A DNA stretch of 64,000 nt from an uncultured Mollicutes bacterium (GCA_945936135.1 CAMESG010000001.1:1-64000), one strand, 5' to 3'; shown: positions 38,555 through 47,857, counted from the stretch's first letter. A program made the numbers and translations. The notes: a model not told the origin generated them from the letters alone.

Positions 38555-39643
38555 TTAGAGTTTCTTCATTTCAAGGATCATCTCGGCGAGGATATCTTCA
38601 TCGTTCACGGTGCGGAGAACCTCGCCTTTTTTGAAGATTACCCATTTCCCATTGCCTCCGGCACAGCCTAGATCGGCATGCCTGGCTTCGCCGGGACCAT
38701 TGACGACGCAGCCCATGACGGCGATGGTCTTATGGATGTGGTGTTCTTCGGCGTATTCAAGGATTTTCTTCGCGGTTGGGATGAGATTGACGGAAGTGCG
38801 TCCACACGTTGGACAGGAAATGAAGGTAACGTGGTCCTCGTAAAGACCAAGATCATGGAGAAGGCGCTTGCAGGCTTTGATTTCTTCTTCGGGTTCTTCC
38901 GTAAGGGAAATGCGAATCGTATCGCCGATCCCTTCAAGCAATAAAGGGGCGATCCCCGCGGTGCTGCGGATGAGGCTGATGTCCTTTGGGCCGGCTTCGG
39001 TAATTCCAACGTGAAGGGGATAAGGGAAGGTTTTCGAGGCAAGCCGGTAGGCCTCGATTGTTTCCAAAACATTCGACCCCTTCAAGGAGATGACGATATC
39101 GTGAAAGTCGAGGTCTTCCAGGATCTTGACGTGCTTTTTCGCGCTTTCGACGAGGTATTCGGCCTTGATCACGTCTTTTCCAAAGTAGATCGAACGGTCC
39201 AAAGAACCCGAATTGACGCCGATGCGGATCGGAACGTGCTTTTCCTTGGCCATATCGACGACTTTCTTGACGTTTTCAATTGAGCCGATGTTGCCTGGAT
39301 TGATGCGGATGGCGTCGACGCCATTTTCCATCGCGATCAAAGCAAGGCGATAGTCGAAGTGGATGTCGGCGATCAAAGGAATATTCGTTTTTTCTTTGAT
39401 TTTAGAAAATGCTCGCGCATCGTCTTCATCGAGACAAGAGAGGCGCATGGCTTCCGCGCCGAGGGCGCCGCAGCGGTTGATTTGGGCCGCGACCTCCTCT
39501 ACTTTGCTGGTTTTGATGGAACACATGCTTTGGATCAAGACTTTTGCCTGCCCTCCAAGCTGTGTTTTTCCTAAAAATACGGGTCTAGTTTGCTCACGAT
39601 TCATATCAACAAATATTTTAGTGTGCAAAGCCTCTTTTTCCAT
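38555..39643 (-). CDS. ispG: HMB-PP synthase IspG (GcpE)
   Basis: Iron-sulfur enzyme converting MEcPP to HMBPP in the MEP pathway. The TIM-barrel part begins RPVFLGKTQLGGQAKVLIQS. The cluster domain has SCPTCGR and CVVNGPGEARHADLG. 362 residues from the first ATG; a second ATG 13 codons in also fits family length, and neither has a Shine-Dalgarno sequence. It converges with the DEAD-box gene (5 bases) and diverges from rpmG. Confidence 0.96.
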   Translation of the reverse strand: MEKEALHTKIFVDMNREQTRPVFLGKTQLGGQAKVLIQSMCSIKTSKVEEVAAQINRCGALGAEAMRLSCLDEDDARAFSKIKEKTNIPLIADIHFDYRLALIAMENGVDAIRINPGNIGSIENVKKVVDMAKEKHVPIRIGVNSGSLDRSIYFGKDVIKAEYLVESAKKHVKILEDLDFHDIVISLKGSNVLETIEAYRLASKTFPYPLHVGITEAGPKDISLIRSTAGIAPLLLEGIGDTIRISLTEEPEEEIKACKRLLHDLGLYEDHVTFISCPTCGRTSVNLIPTAKKILEYAEEHHIHKTIAVMGCVVNGPGEARHADLGCAGGNGKWVIFKKGEVLRTVNDEDILAEMILEMKKL

Positions 39644-39667
39644 ATAGTTTTTTATTTAGCGCTATGG

Positions 39668-39695
39668 TATTATCTTTCCCGCGAAGAAAAGGGAG
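39668..39695 (+). promoter_or_regulatory. rpmG promoter and ribosome site
   Basis: Extended -10 element TGG-TATTAT (box at 39668-39673), followed by AAGGGAG (39689-39695) 9 bases before the ATG. No clear -35 box, as is usual for extended -10 promoters. Confidence 0.5.
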
Positions 39696-39704
39696 TAATG
39701 GAAA

Positions 39705-39866
39705 ATGGCCAGCAAAAACCGCAACGAAGTCATCTTAAGGTGCACCGTGTGCCGTGAAGAAAACTACATCACGACCCGCAACAAGCGCAACCACCCTGAC
39801 AAAATGGAAATCAATAAGTATTGCCCGAAATGCAGGAAGATGACCCTTCATAAGGAAAAGAAATAA
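39705..39866 (+). CDS. rpmG: Ribosomal protein bL33 (zinc form)
   Basis: Large-subunit protein of 53 residues. The sequence MASKNRNEVILRCTVCREEN, with a second pair CPKC, gives four zinc-ligand cysteines. TTRNKRNHPDKMEI is the conserved central strand. The ATG follows AAGGGAG. Like bL32 in this window it is the zinc-binding form. It has its own terminator. Confidence 0.96.
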   Translation: MASKNRNEVILRCTVCREENYITTRNKRNHPDKMEINKYCPKCRKMTLHKEKK

Positions 39867-39886
39867 GGCTTCGGCCTTATTTTTTA
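39863..39886 (+). terminator. rpmG terminator
   Basis: Perfect 7-bp stem ATAAGGC/GCCTTAT capped by a TTCG tetraloop, then a T run. The stem overlaps the rpmG stop codon. Confidence 0.93.
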
Positions 39887-39919
39887 TGGTTTGGCCGGAA
39901 TTCATGATAGGATAAGCAC

Positions 39920-40336
39920 ATGATCGTTTTCATTCTCTTGATCGTCCTCACGCTTGATATCATCCCAATCGCCATTTTTTTGAAGAAAAAGAAGATTCGT
40001 CCAGGCTTAGGGGCGACGTTGATCCTTTTTATCGGCGTCATGGGCGCGATGAACCTTGTTAGCGGAATTTACCACATGGCGGGCAACGAACACGCCTATA
40101 AAGCTGCAATCGAGAAAAGGGAAGACATTCTCGAACGAGAAAGCGATCTCTTGGCGTTGCCTGTCGAAGAGCGGCCTGAAAAAGACACGAACAAAGTGAA
40201 AAAGGACGCCAGGTATTTCAATCTAGAGCTCGAAAATGACCGGAATCTTGCCTCTTCCCCCTGGGTTGGCGTCTTCACCTTCCGTTACGCGACCGAGCAT
40301 TTCGACGAACTTTACATCACCTTAACCATCGAATGA
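39920..40336 (+). CDS. Two-helix membrane protein of unknown function
   Basis: A 138-residue protein. Two N-terminal membrane helices (about 2-21 and 30-51) are joined by a short basic loop (KKKKIRP). A charged middle follows (about 60-100), then a beta-rich end (WVGVFTFRYATEHFDELYIT). I recognise no family. The ATG has no ribosome site but lies 6 bases after a TAGGAT box, so it may be leaderless. It sits between two terminators as a single gene. The function is unknown. Confidence 0.7.
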   Translation: MIVFILLIVLTLDIIPIAIFLKKKKIRPGLGATLILFIGVMGAMNLVSGIYHMAGNEHAYKAAIEKREDILERESDLLALPVEERPEKDTNKVKKDARYFNLELENDRNLASSPWVGVFTFRYATEHFDELYITLTIE

Positions 40337-40358
40337 GCCTCTTGGAGGCCCATTTTTT
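40337..40358 (+). terminator. Terminator after the two-helix protein
   Basis: GCCTC/GAGGC stem with a 3-base loop, followed by a T run, directly after the stop codon. Confidence 0.85.
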
Positions 40359-40385
40359 ATCGCGGAAAGACCAATTTCATTCGAT

Positions 40386-40440
40386 TTCCTTTAAAAGGAA
40401 CCCTTAAAGGGTTTTCTTCCGTTTTGGAAGTTCATATAAT
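40386..40440 (+). promoter_or_regulatory. Hairpins and promoter ahead of efp
   Basis: Two overlapping short inverted repeats (TTCCTTT/AAAGGAA at 40387-40400 and AACCC/GGGTT at 40399-40413) precede a TATAAT at 40435-40440. The -35 element is weak. The efp mRNA leader is about 40 bases and has an AAGGAG site. Confidence 0.5.
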
Positions 40441-40485
40441 ACCCGCAGTGCATTTTTTGCATGTAAAGAACAATAAGGAGCATTT

Positions 40486-41049
40486 ATGATCAACGTTACT
40501 GAACTCCGTCCTGGAAATTACTTCATCGACGAAGGAAATCTCTATCGCGTCATCGACATTCTTCTCAACAAGACCGCGATGCGCAAGATGGTCGCCAAGG
40601 TCAAGGTCAAGAACCTTCGCACCGGCGCCATCACCGAACTTGCCCGTAACTCTGGCTACGGCGTGGAAGACATCCATATCGACAAGAAAACCATGCAGTA
40701 TCTCTACGATTCTGGTGAAACCCTCGTCTTCATGGATGGCTCCACCTACGAACAAATCGAGCTTCCGCACGCCAATTGCACGGATATCCTCCCCTACCTT
40801 GCCCCGAATAGCGAAGTCACGATCGTCTCTTACGAAGACGAAGTCTTGGACGTCCAACTCCCGTCCAAAGTCGTTCTCGAAGTCGTCGAATGCGAGCCGG
40901 GCGTCCGCGGTGACACCGTTTCCAACGGCGGTTCCAAAGATGCGAAGCTTGAAACGGGCTTGAACATCCGCGTTCCTCTCTTCATCAACCAAGGCGAAAA
41001 GATCTACATCGATACCACGACCGGCAAATACGACGGAAGGGCCAACTAA
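40486..41049 (+). CDS. efp: Elongation factor P
   Basis: Relieves ribosome stalling at polyproline stretches. 187 residues with three domains: an N-terminal KOW-like domain (MINVTELRPGNYFIDEGNLY) and two OB folds, the last ending with GEKIYIDTTTGKYDGRAN. The tip loop (about 28-36, LNKTAMRK) has Met where a modified Lys or Arg would sit, with Arg and Lys following, so the modification state is open. yneF starts on the last base of its stop. Confidence 0.96.
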   Translation: MINVTELRPGNYFIDEGNLYRVIDILLNKTAMRKMVAKVKVKNLRTGAITELARNSGYGVEDIHIDKKTMQYLYDSGETLVFMDGSTYEQIELPHANCTDILPYLAPNSEVTIVSYEDEVLDVQLPSKVVLEVVECEPGVRGDTVSNGGSKDAKLETGLNIRVPLFINQGEKIYIDTTTGKYDGRAN

Positions 41050-41270
41050 TGACCTGGGATGCTGGCTGGTTTGCCTTGATGATGACCGCGCTCGTCTTGG
41101 GCTTGGTCGGTGGCTTCTTCGGAGCACGCTGGTTATTCAAGCGTGAGCTGAAGAAGAACCCGCCGGTCAATGAAAAGATGATCCGCGCGATGTTCATGTC
41201 AATGGGACGCAAGCCTTCCGAGGCTCAGATCCGTTCCGTCATGAAGAACATGAACCAGAACAACCTCTAA
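41049..41270 (+). CDS. yneF: YneF-family small membrane protein
   Basis: A 73-residue protein of the UPF0154 family. One N-terminal membrane helix (about 8-27) is followed by the signature KKNPPVNEKMIRAMFMSMGR and KPSEAQI. It overlaps efp by one base and is translationally coupled. The function is unknown in the family, which is widespread in Bacilli and mollicutes. Confidence 0.92.
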   Translation: MTWDAGWFALMMTALVLGLVGGFFGARWLFKRELKKNPPVNEKMIRAMFMSMGRKPSEAQIRSVMKNMNQNNL

Positions 41271-41289
41271 TACATAAGGTTAAGGCACT

Positions 41290-41322
41290 GCCCTGAGGCT
41301 TCGGCTTCGGGGCTTTTCTTTT
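41290..41322 (+). terminator. efp-yneF terminator
   Basis: 10-bp stem (two wobble pairs) with a TTCG tetraloop, arms 41290-41299 and 41304-41313, followed by TTTTCTTTT. Confidence 0.93.
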
Positions 41323-41741
41323 GCGCGGGGGTTTTCAAAGACAACAAATGGAAACTCAAGAGCAATGGACAGCATAGAAAATCAAAGTAAAGCATTTAGA
41401 AAAAGAAAAAGAGGCAACAGAGGAGAGAGTCTTAAATAATCTTCTTTTTTCATTCGTCAAGGGATGCTGTAGAAATCTAAATCGCAGGAAATGAAGACTC
41501 GTCCTAAGCACGACTCCTACGTTCATATGAGCGAAGAGTAGAAGGAGAAAGCCTTTGTTTTCAGTCATAGAAAACACGCGAAATTCGGAAGAGAAACTTA
41601 AAACTGAGAATTCTTAATTCAAAAATCAAAACTTACTTTTTAAAATTTAAAACATTCGATTACAAGGCACATTTAATAATAGTAAGTGCCTGAAATCAAA
41701 GGATAAACTTTTATATAAAAAACTACTAAAAAACTACAACA
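41323..41741. other. AT-rich gap between yneF and plsY
   Basis: Intergenic space between convergent genes. It is clearly AT-richer than its surroundings. A 73-codon minus frame (41577-41356) has no ribosome site and no recognisable sequence. Apart from the TAGTAGTTT element at its right end I see nothing functional. Confidence 0.5.
41716..41729 (-). repeat. TTAGTAGTTTTTTA element after plsY
   Basis: A copy of the dispersed motif on the minus strand, beginning 13 bases after the plsY stop in the sense direction. A second TAGTTTTTTAG lies between it and the stop. Confidence 0.5.
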
Positions 41742-42485
41742 CTACTTAGAGAAAGGACTTGCCGATTCTTTGCCTTCTTTGAGGCGTTGAATGTTGGCCG
41801 AGTGACGCAAGACCAAGATGATCGCCATGACCGTAATGACCAAGGCATATTCCAAGCCATATGTGATAAAGGGTTTTGCTCCGAAGCTCCAAAGAAGGAT
41901 ATCAAAATCAAAATTAACGGTCGCTTGAAGGATGAAAACCAGCCAAGCTACGATCGCTGCCCAAATGGAAACTATAATAGAAGTTAGGGAAATGATTTTC
42001 GTTTTCTTGGCGATCACGATGTAGGGGATCCCAGACAACGCAAATTGGATCCACGAAGTTCCACAAGTGATACCCATGAACGAAGCAACGGCTTTCCCAC
42101 CATGGAATTTGGTGTAGATCGGCCAGCAGTGCCCGCATGCCGCGGCAAGCCCTGCCAACCAATACCAGGTTTTCGCCCCACCGATGGTCGTGTAACCTAC
42201 CGGTAGACCCCAATTCATGTATTCTCTCAACGGGGAGAACGCCAGAATGGACCAAACGATGAAGATGGGCGCCAAGGATTTGATCATGTCGAGAAGAATG
42301 ACAACGAACCCGACTTTTCGTCCAAAGGCGCGCGCTACATTCGTCCCTCCCGAGTTTTTGCTTCCGATTTCTCTAGGGTCTTGATGGAAGAACACCTTTC
42401 CGATAATAACGCCTGTTGGAATCGATCCGATCAGGTAGCCAAGTAGAAGGGCGCCAAGCGCCACGAGTATGTTTGCGAGAACCAT
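41742..42485 (-). CDS. plsY: Glycerol-3-phosphate acyltransferase PlsY
   Basis: Membrane acyltransferase using acyl-phosphate to make lysophosphatidate. It shows the conserved GYLIGSIPTGVIIGK, GSKNSGGTNVARAFGRKVG and HGGKAVASF motifs with seven or so membrane segments. I chose the ATG at 42485 because GAGAGGAAG lies upstream and the first helix follows at once, giving 247 residues. The frame is open to 42548. It is longer than usual (about 200) through an extended middle. The divergent plsY/parE pair is conserved in Bacilli. Confidence 0.94.
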   Translation of the reverse strand: MVLANILVALGALLLGYLIGSIPTGVIIGKVFFHQDPREIGSKNSGGTNVARAFGRKVGFVVILLDMIKSLAPIFIVWSILAFSPLREYMNWGLPVGYTTIGGAKTWYWLAGLAAACGHCWPIYTKFHGGKAVASFMGITCGTSWIQFALSGIPYIVIAKKTKIISLTSIIVSIWAAIVAWLVFILQATVNFDFDILLWSFGAKPFITYGLEYALVITVMAIILVLRHSANIQRLKEGKESASPFSK

Positions 42486-42559
42486 CTTTTTAAGTCTTCC
42501 TCTCCAAAAATCACGCACCATTATGAACATTTCCCGCTTTTGCTTCAAGGAAAGTCGGT

Positions 42560-42565
42560 TATAAT
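42560..42565 (+). promoter_or_regulatory. parE -10 box
   Basis: Perfect TATAAT, 33 bases before the parE ATG. The leader has no Shine-Dalgarno sequence. TTGC-like -35 sequences are poorly spaced. Confidence 0.5.
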
Positions 42566-42598
42566 AAACGCAGTCTTTAGACTGTTTTCAATTTTAGT

Positions 42599-44548
42599 AT
42601 GGCGGATTTTAACACTTTTGAAGAGAACTACAGCGCGAAGGATATCGAAGTCCTTTCCGAAATGGAAGGCATTCGAAAACGCCCTGGCATGTATATTGGA
42701 TCGACGAATACCGCCGGTTTGCACCATTTGGTGTGGGAAATTGTCGATAACGGCGTCGATGAAGCCGTTAACGGCTATGGAGATCAGGTTTCGGTTACCA
42801 TCCACAAAGACGGATCGATTTCGGTGGAAGATGAAGGACGCGGCATCCCCGTTGACCTTCATCCGCAACTAAAGGTGCCCGCGATCGAACTTATTTACAC
42901 GACTTTGCATGCAGGTGGCAAATTCTCGAACAAGAATTATCAAACGTCCGCCGGTTTGCATGGCGTAGGCGCGACGGTCACGAACGCCCTTTCGGAGTAC
43001 GTCGACATCCAGGTGTTCCGCGTGGGCAAAATCTACCATATTCGCTTCGAAGACGGCGGAAAAAAGACCGTACCGCTCGAAGTAATCGGCGAAACGAAGA
43101 AACACGGCACCCTTGTTACCTTCAAGCCTGACGCCCGTATCTTCAAGACCGTCGAATTCAAATGGGAAACGATCTATAACCACCTCCAAGAAGAAGCTTT
43201 CCTCTTGAAAAAGGTCCATTTCTTTCTCAAAGATGAGCGCACGGGCCAAAAGCACGAATTCTTCTATCCGAATGGCTTGATGGAATACATCAATGTCCTA
43301 AACCAATCGAAGAAGCCGATCTCAGAAGTTTTTGGCTTTGACGATGAATCCTCCTACATCCGCATCGAAGTCGCCTTTCAATGGTGCGGCGATGACTACA
43401 ACGAGAACATCTATAGCTACGCAAACTCCGTCCGCACCCACGACGGGGGCACCCATGAAACGGGCCTTCGCCTCGCATTAACGCGCGCCGTCAACGACTG
43501 GGCGTTGCAAAACGGGGTGATCAAAGAGACCCAAAAGCTCGATGGCAAGGACATTCGCGAAGGCCTTACGGCGATCATCTCGGTCAAGATCCCCGAAGAC
43601 TTGCTCCAATACGAAGGCCAGACCAAGGGCAAATTAGGAACCCCCGAAGCAACGGGCGCCGTGAACGAATTCGTCTATACGAATCTCACCCACTACCTCG
43701 CGGAACACAAGGAATTCGCCGTTGACCTGGTCAAGAAGTGCCAGGCGTCCCGCGCCGCAAGAGAAGCGGCAAGGAAGGCCAAAGAAGCCGTGCGCAACGG
43801 CAAACAGAAGAAGGTCGATTTGATCATTTCGGACAAATTGGCCGCGGCACAGAGCAAAAACTACGCTGATAACGAACTCTTTATCGTTGAGGGTGATTCC
43901 GCGGGTGGCTCCGCCAAGACAGGGCGCGACCGCCTCCACCAGGCCATCCTTCCCCTTCGCGGCAAACCTTTGAACACCGATGGCGTCACGATGGATCGCT
44001 TGCTTCAAAACACCGAATTCTCCACGATCATTCAAACGATTGGGGCCGGCGTCGGCCAGAATTTCGACGTCGAAGACGCGCACTATGGCAAGATCATTAT
44101 CATGACCGATGCCGATACCGATGGCGCTCACATCCAAACGTTGCTTTTGACGTTCTTCTATAACTACATGAAGCCGCTGATCCAGCAGGGCATGGTGTAT
44201 TTAGCCTGCCCACCGCTTTATCGCGTCTACAAAAAGAGCAACGCGGCGAAAGAATTCGTTTACGCCTGGGATGATGAATCCCTTGAAGAAGCGAAAGCGA
44301 AGATCGGGCCCGGTTATGGCATCAACCGTTACAAAGGCTTGGGTGAAATGAACGCCGAGCAGCTTTACGCGACGACGATGAACAAAGCGACGCGCAAACT
44401 CTACCAGATCCGCATCGACGATCCGATCGTCGTCGAGAAGCGAATCTCCACGTTGATGGGCAACGATGCTTCGAAACGTCGCGAATGGATCGAAGAAAAC
44501 GTAGTTTTCAATGAAGAGGATCGCTTCATCAAGGAGGTCAAGGACTAA
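42599..44548 (+). CDS. parE: Topoisomerase IV subunit B (ParE)
   Basis: ATPase subunit of topoisomerase IV, which separates replicated chromosomes. GHKL-type ATP site: IVDNGVDEA, the DEGRGIPVD block and GLHGVGATVTNALS. The Toprim part has IVEGDSAGGSAK and MTDADTDGAHI. 649 residues. ParE rather than GyrB is inferred from plsY divergently upstream and parC directly downstream. No ribosome site precedes the ATG. Its stop overlaps the parC start. Confidence 0.94.
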   Translation: MADFNTFEENYSAKDIEVLSEMEGIRKRPGMYIGSTNTAGLHHLVWEIVDNGVDEAVNGYGDQVSVTIHKDGSISVEDEGRGIPVDLHPQLKVPAIELIYTTLHAGGKFSNKNYQTSAGLHGVGATVTNALSEYVDIQVFRVGKIYHIRFEDGGKKTVPLEVIGETKKHGTLVTFKPDARIFKTVEFKWETIYNHLQEEAFLLKKVHFFLKDERTGQKHEFFYPNGLMEYINVLNQSKKPISEVFGFDDESSYIRIEVAFQWCGDDYNENIYSYANSVRTHDGGTHETGLRLALTRAVNDWALQNGVIKETQKLDGKDIREGLTAIISVKIPEDLLQYEGQTKGKLGTPEATGAVNEFVYTNLTHYLAEHKEFAVDLVKKCQASRAAREAARKAKEAVRNGKQKKVDLIISDKLAAAQSKNYADNELFIVEGDSAGGSAKTGRDRLHQAILPLRGKPLNTDGVTMDRLLQNTEFSTIIQTIGAGVGQNFDVEDAHYGKIIIMTDADTDGAHIQTLLLTFFYNYMKPLIQQGMVYLACPPLYRVYKKSNAAKEFVYAWDDESLEEAKAKIGPGYGINRYKGLGEMNAEQLYATTMNKATRKLYQIRIDDPIVVEKRISTLMGNDASKRREWIEENVVFNEEDRFIKEVKD

Positions 44549-47190
44549 TGGCAAAGAAAAAGAAAGAAATGCCGATCGTCCCCGAGATGATCGTCCCCGG
44601 CACCCTCGATGACCTCATGGGCGAACGTTTTGGCATCTACGCCAAAGACGTCATCCAAGATCGTGCGATCCCTGACGCGCGCGACGGCATGAAGCCCGTC
44701 CAGCGCCGCATCATCTACGCGATGTGGAAAACGGGCAACACGATTGATCGCCCCACGAAGAAGTGCGCTCATATCGTCGGTGAGGTCATGGGTAAGTACC
44801 ACCCTCACGGCGACTCCTCGATTTACGAAGCCTTGGTTCGCATGTCGCAGACCTGGCGCATCCGTCTCCCGTTGATTGATTTCCAAGGAAACAACGGCTC
44901 GATGGACGGCGATGGCCCGGCCGCTTACCGTTATACCGAAGCCCGTCTTTCGGCCCTTTCTGGCGAATTGGTCCGCGATTTGAACAAAGACACCGTCGAC
45001 ATGGCCTTGACCTTCGACGATACCGAATTCGAGCCAAGCGTTTTGCCTTGCCGTTTCCCGAACCTTTTCGTGAACGGCTCTAGCGGCATTGCCGTCGGTA
45101 TGGCCACCGAAATCCCACCGCACAACCTCGAAGAGATCTCGCAGGCGATCATTTACCGCATCCAACACCCGAACTGCCCCATCGAAACCTTGATGAAGTT
45201 CGTTCCGGGGCCTGACTTCCCAACGGGTGGCATTCTTTACGAAAGCCAAGGATTGACCGATATCTATTTGACGGGACGTGGCCGTGTCGATATCGCGAGC
45301 CGTACGAAAATCGTCAATAACGACGACGGTACGAGCCAAATCATCGTGACCGAAATCCCCTATGGGGTCAATAAGTCCACCTTGGTCTATTCGATCGATA
45401 AGCTCCGTCATGACAAGACGATCGCCGGCATCTCCGAAGTCCGCGACGAAACCGATAAAACGGGTTTGCGGATCGCGATCGACATCAAAGACGGCTTCAA
45501 GCCTGAATCGATCTTGGCCTATTTGAAGCAAAAAACGCAGCTAAGGTCCTCTTATTCCGCGAATATGGTCTCCATCGTCGATGGGCGCCCGTTCACGCTG
45601 AACCTTTTGACCTATTGCGATACCTACATCCGTCACCAGGTCGACGTCATTACCCGCAGAACCAAGTTCGATCTCGAAAAGAACGAAGCGAGGCTCGAAA
45701 TCGTCGAAGGTTTGATCAAAGCCTCTTCGATCATCGACCAAATCGTCAAAGTGATCAAAGAATCCAAGGACAAAGCGGATTCCAAGATCAACATCCAACG
45801 CAAATTTGGCTTCACGCCCAATCAAAGCGAAGCCATCGTCATGATGCCGCTTTATAAGCTGTCCCATTTTGACGTGGACGTCGTGATCGACGAAGAGCAC
45901 AAGATCAAGGATCAGATCGAGGATTTGAACGAGACCTTGCGCAACCCCGGGAAGCTTAACGGCATCATCATCGCTGACCTTAGGGAAATCTATAAGAAAT
46001 ACGGGTCGCCCCGCAGGACGAGCATCGAAGTCGAAGAAGAAGCTCCGCGTCAGGTCAATACCTTGGACTTGGTCGCGAAAGAGACTGTGAAGGTCGCAAT
46101 TACGCGCGATGGCTACGTCAAACGTTCTTCCTTGGCCTCATGGCGCAGCTCCAACGGTCTTAATGGCGCGCTTCCTGGCTTGAAGGAAGGGGACACCCTT
46201 ATCTATAACGGGCAAGCGGATACCACCGATTTCGTCTTGCTTTTCACCAACAAAGGTAACTATCTATCCTTCCCTGTTCATGCCTTGAAAGCAAACAAAT
46301 GGAACGATGAAGGCGTTCACTTGAACGCGACGAGCAATTTGCCTCCCGACGAGAAGCTGCTTCGCGCCTTTATCGTCCGTTCCTTCCGCGAAGACCTTTT
46401 CATTGCCTTGGTCTCCAAAAAAGGGCAGATCAAGCGCACCAAGCTCAGCGCCTATCCCTTGAATCGCATCAGCCGCCCCGTGCGCGCGATGCGCTTGCTC
46501 GGAAGCGATGAAATCGCCGCCGTGGTCTTAACCAGCGGCAATAGCGATCTCTTCCTTGCGAGCGAAGATGGCTTGGCTTCGTTCTATAACGAAAACGAGA
46601 TCACGCCGAGCTTAACGGGCGCCGCCGGTGTCAAAGCCGCGAGCTTTAAAGGCGCCCAGGTCGCGGACATGCTTGCTTTTGAAAAGGGCGAGAACGGCAA
46701 AATCGTGCTATTGACCGATCGCGGCAACGTCCGCATCTTCGGGCTTACGAATATTGAATTGACCCATCGCTTGAACAAGGCCACCGTCCTCTTCAAAATG
46801 TTCAAAAACGAGCCGCATCACCTTATCTATATAGATAAAGTAGGAGAGAAGCAGGCGCCGTTTAGTTACAAGGCCACAGGAAGCGACGGATCCGTCTTCG
46901 ATGTCGAAGTACCCGACACCTATCTCACGCCTTTGGACAAGAACGTCAAAGGAGGCAACGTCAAACTCCCGAAAGACGTCTTCCTCGATCAGGTTTACCG
47001 GAATGACGATCTTATGATTACCGCCGAAACGGTTTCCCATATCGATGAAGCGCCAGTCCAGGAAGAAAAAGAAGAAATCTCGACCTCCGATCAAGGGGAT
47101 AACGTGGAGATTTTGAAACGAGAAGAAGATCGCCCTGCTGAGAAATTCGAACAGATTTCCATCTTTGGCGACGATGATATGGAAATTTGA
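44548..47190 (+). CDS. parC: Topoisomerase IV subunit A (ParC)
   Basis: DNA-cleaving subunit. It keeps RDGMKPVQRRIIYAM, the catalytic Tyr in AAYRYTEARLS and the quinolone-pocket segment YHPHGDSSIYEALVRM. The C-terminal beta-propeller lacks the GyrA box QRRGGKG, which supports ParC. 880 residues is longer than usual (about 800-830). The extra length is partly an acidic tail ending FGDDDMEI. The ATG overlaps the parE stop. Confidence 0.94.
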   Translation: MAKKKKEMPIVPEMIVPGTLDDLMGERFGIYAKDVIQDRAIPDARDGMKPVQRRIIYAMWKTGNTIDRPTKKCAHIVGEVMGKYHPHGDSSIYEALVRMSQTWRIRLPLIDFQGNNGSMDGDGPAAYRYTEARLSALSGELVRDLNKDTVDMALTFDDTEFEPSVLPCRFPNLFVNGSSGIAVGMATEIPPHNLEEISQAIIYRIQHPNCPIETLMKFVPGPDFPTGGILYESQGLTDIYLTGRGRVDIASRTKIVNNDDGTSQIIVTEIPYGVNKSTLVYSIDKLRHDKTIAGISEVRDETDKTGLRIAIDIKDGFKPESILAYLKQKTQLRSSYSANMVSIVDGRPFTLNLLTYCDTYIRHQVDVITRRTKFDLEKNEARLEIVEGLIKASSIIDQIVKVIKESKDKADSKINIQRKFGFTPNQSEAIVMMPLYKLSHFDVDVVIDEEHKIKDQIEDLNETLRNPGKLNGIIIADLREIYKKYGSPRRTSIEVEEEAPRQVNTLDLVAKETVKVAITRDGYVKRSSLASWRSSNGLNGALPGLKEGDTLIYNGQADTTDFVLLFTNKGNYLSFPVHALKANKWNDEGVHLNATSNLPPDEKLLRAFIVRSFREDLFIALVSKKGQIKRTKLSAYPLNRISRPVRAMRLLGSDEIAAVVLTSGNSDLFLASEDGLASFYNENEITPSLTGAAGVKAASFKGAQVADMLAFEKGENGKIVLLTDRGNVRIFGLTNIELTHRLNKATVLFKMFKNEPHHLIYIDKVGEKQAPFSYKATGSDGSVFDVEVPDTYLTPLDKNVKGGNVKLPKDVFLDQVYRNDDLMITAETVSHIDEAPVQEEKEEISTSDQGDNVEILKREEDRPAEKFEQISIFGDDDMEI

Positions 47191-47227
47191 GAAACATTCT
47201 ATTACTTCAATGCTTTTCTGTATCATA

Positions 47228-47240
47228 TAGTAGTATATTA
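47228..47240 (+). repeat. TAGTAGTATATTA element after parC
   Basis: A variant copy of the dispersed motif, 38 bases after the parC stop, in the sense direction. It is followed by further TAGTA/AGTAAG repeats. Confidence 0.4.
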
Positions 47241-47296
47241 GTACTTTAATAGTAAGTAAGATTCCGTTTTTTTTCGCGCCTGCGCCCTCTCTTGCG

Positions 47297-47325
47297 TTTA
47301 CGCGTGCGATAAATTCTTCTAAAAT
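47297..47325 (+). promoter_or_regulatory. yqeG promoter
   Basis: TTTACG (47297-47302), a 17-base spacer and TAAAAT (47320-47325). The ATG follows after 6 bases with no ribosome site, so a leaderless mRNA is predicted. Confidence 0.6.
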
Positions 47326-47331
47326 GAAACG

Positions 47332-47853
47332 ATGAAATTGCGCGACATTCCGACTTATTTGGCCAAAACGATCTACGAAGTCCCCGTTGATTTCTTTCTT
47401 TCCCGCGGCATCAAGATCTTGCTTTGCGATCTCGACAATACCCTTTTGCCTTATGGGCAATCCGAACCGAGCCAAGAGGCGATTGCCCTTAAGGAAAGGC
47501 TCGATCAAGCCGGGATTTCCTTAGTTGTCTGTTCCAATGCGCTTGGAGATCGCGTCAAACGTTTCTCTTCCCTTCTTGGCGTCGAGGCCTTCGGTATGAT
47601 GCGCAAACCCTTGAAAGGACCCTTGCTTCGCCTGATCAAAGGCCAAGGATGGGATAAAGACGCCCTTCTCTTCGTCGGCGATCAAATCCAGACAGATATT
47701 AAGGCCGGGAACGGCGCGGGACTAAAAACCATGTTAACCGAACCCTTCCCTTGCAAAGAACCGATTTGGACGAGATTCCATCGTCTTTTCGAGAAAAGCA
47801 AGAGAAAGAAAATCCTAGAAAAACACCTTACGCCCTACTGGAAGGAGGCATAA
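47332..47853 (+). CDS. yqeG: YqeG-family HAD phosphatase
   Basis: HAD-superfamily phosphatase of the YqeG (HAD IIIA) group. The nucleophile motif is LLCDLDNTLLPY, with the two Asp near residues 33-35. Motif III is GDQIQTDIKAGNGAGLKT. 173 residues. It heads the conserved yqeG-yqeH-yhbY-nadD-yqeK-rsfS cluster. The family is linked by context to ribosome assembly; the substrate is unknown. Confidence 0.94.
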   Translation: MKLRDIPTYLAKTIYEVPVDFFLSRGIKILLCDLDNTLLPYGQSEPSQEAIALKERLDQAGISLVVCSNALGDRVKRFSSLLGVEAFGMMRKPLKGPLLRLIKGQGWDKDALLFVGDQIQTDIKAGNGAGLKTMLTEPFPCKEPIWTRFHRLFEKSKRKKILEKHLTPYWKEA

Positions 47854-47857
47854 CCCT

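Noticed and set aside
41356-41577. 73-codon minus frame in the AT-rich gap
   Set aside because: No ribosome site or promoter, and no conserved features; chance openness is likely.
44545-45531. 328-codon minus frame
   Set aside because: Antisense to parC; no family resemblance.
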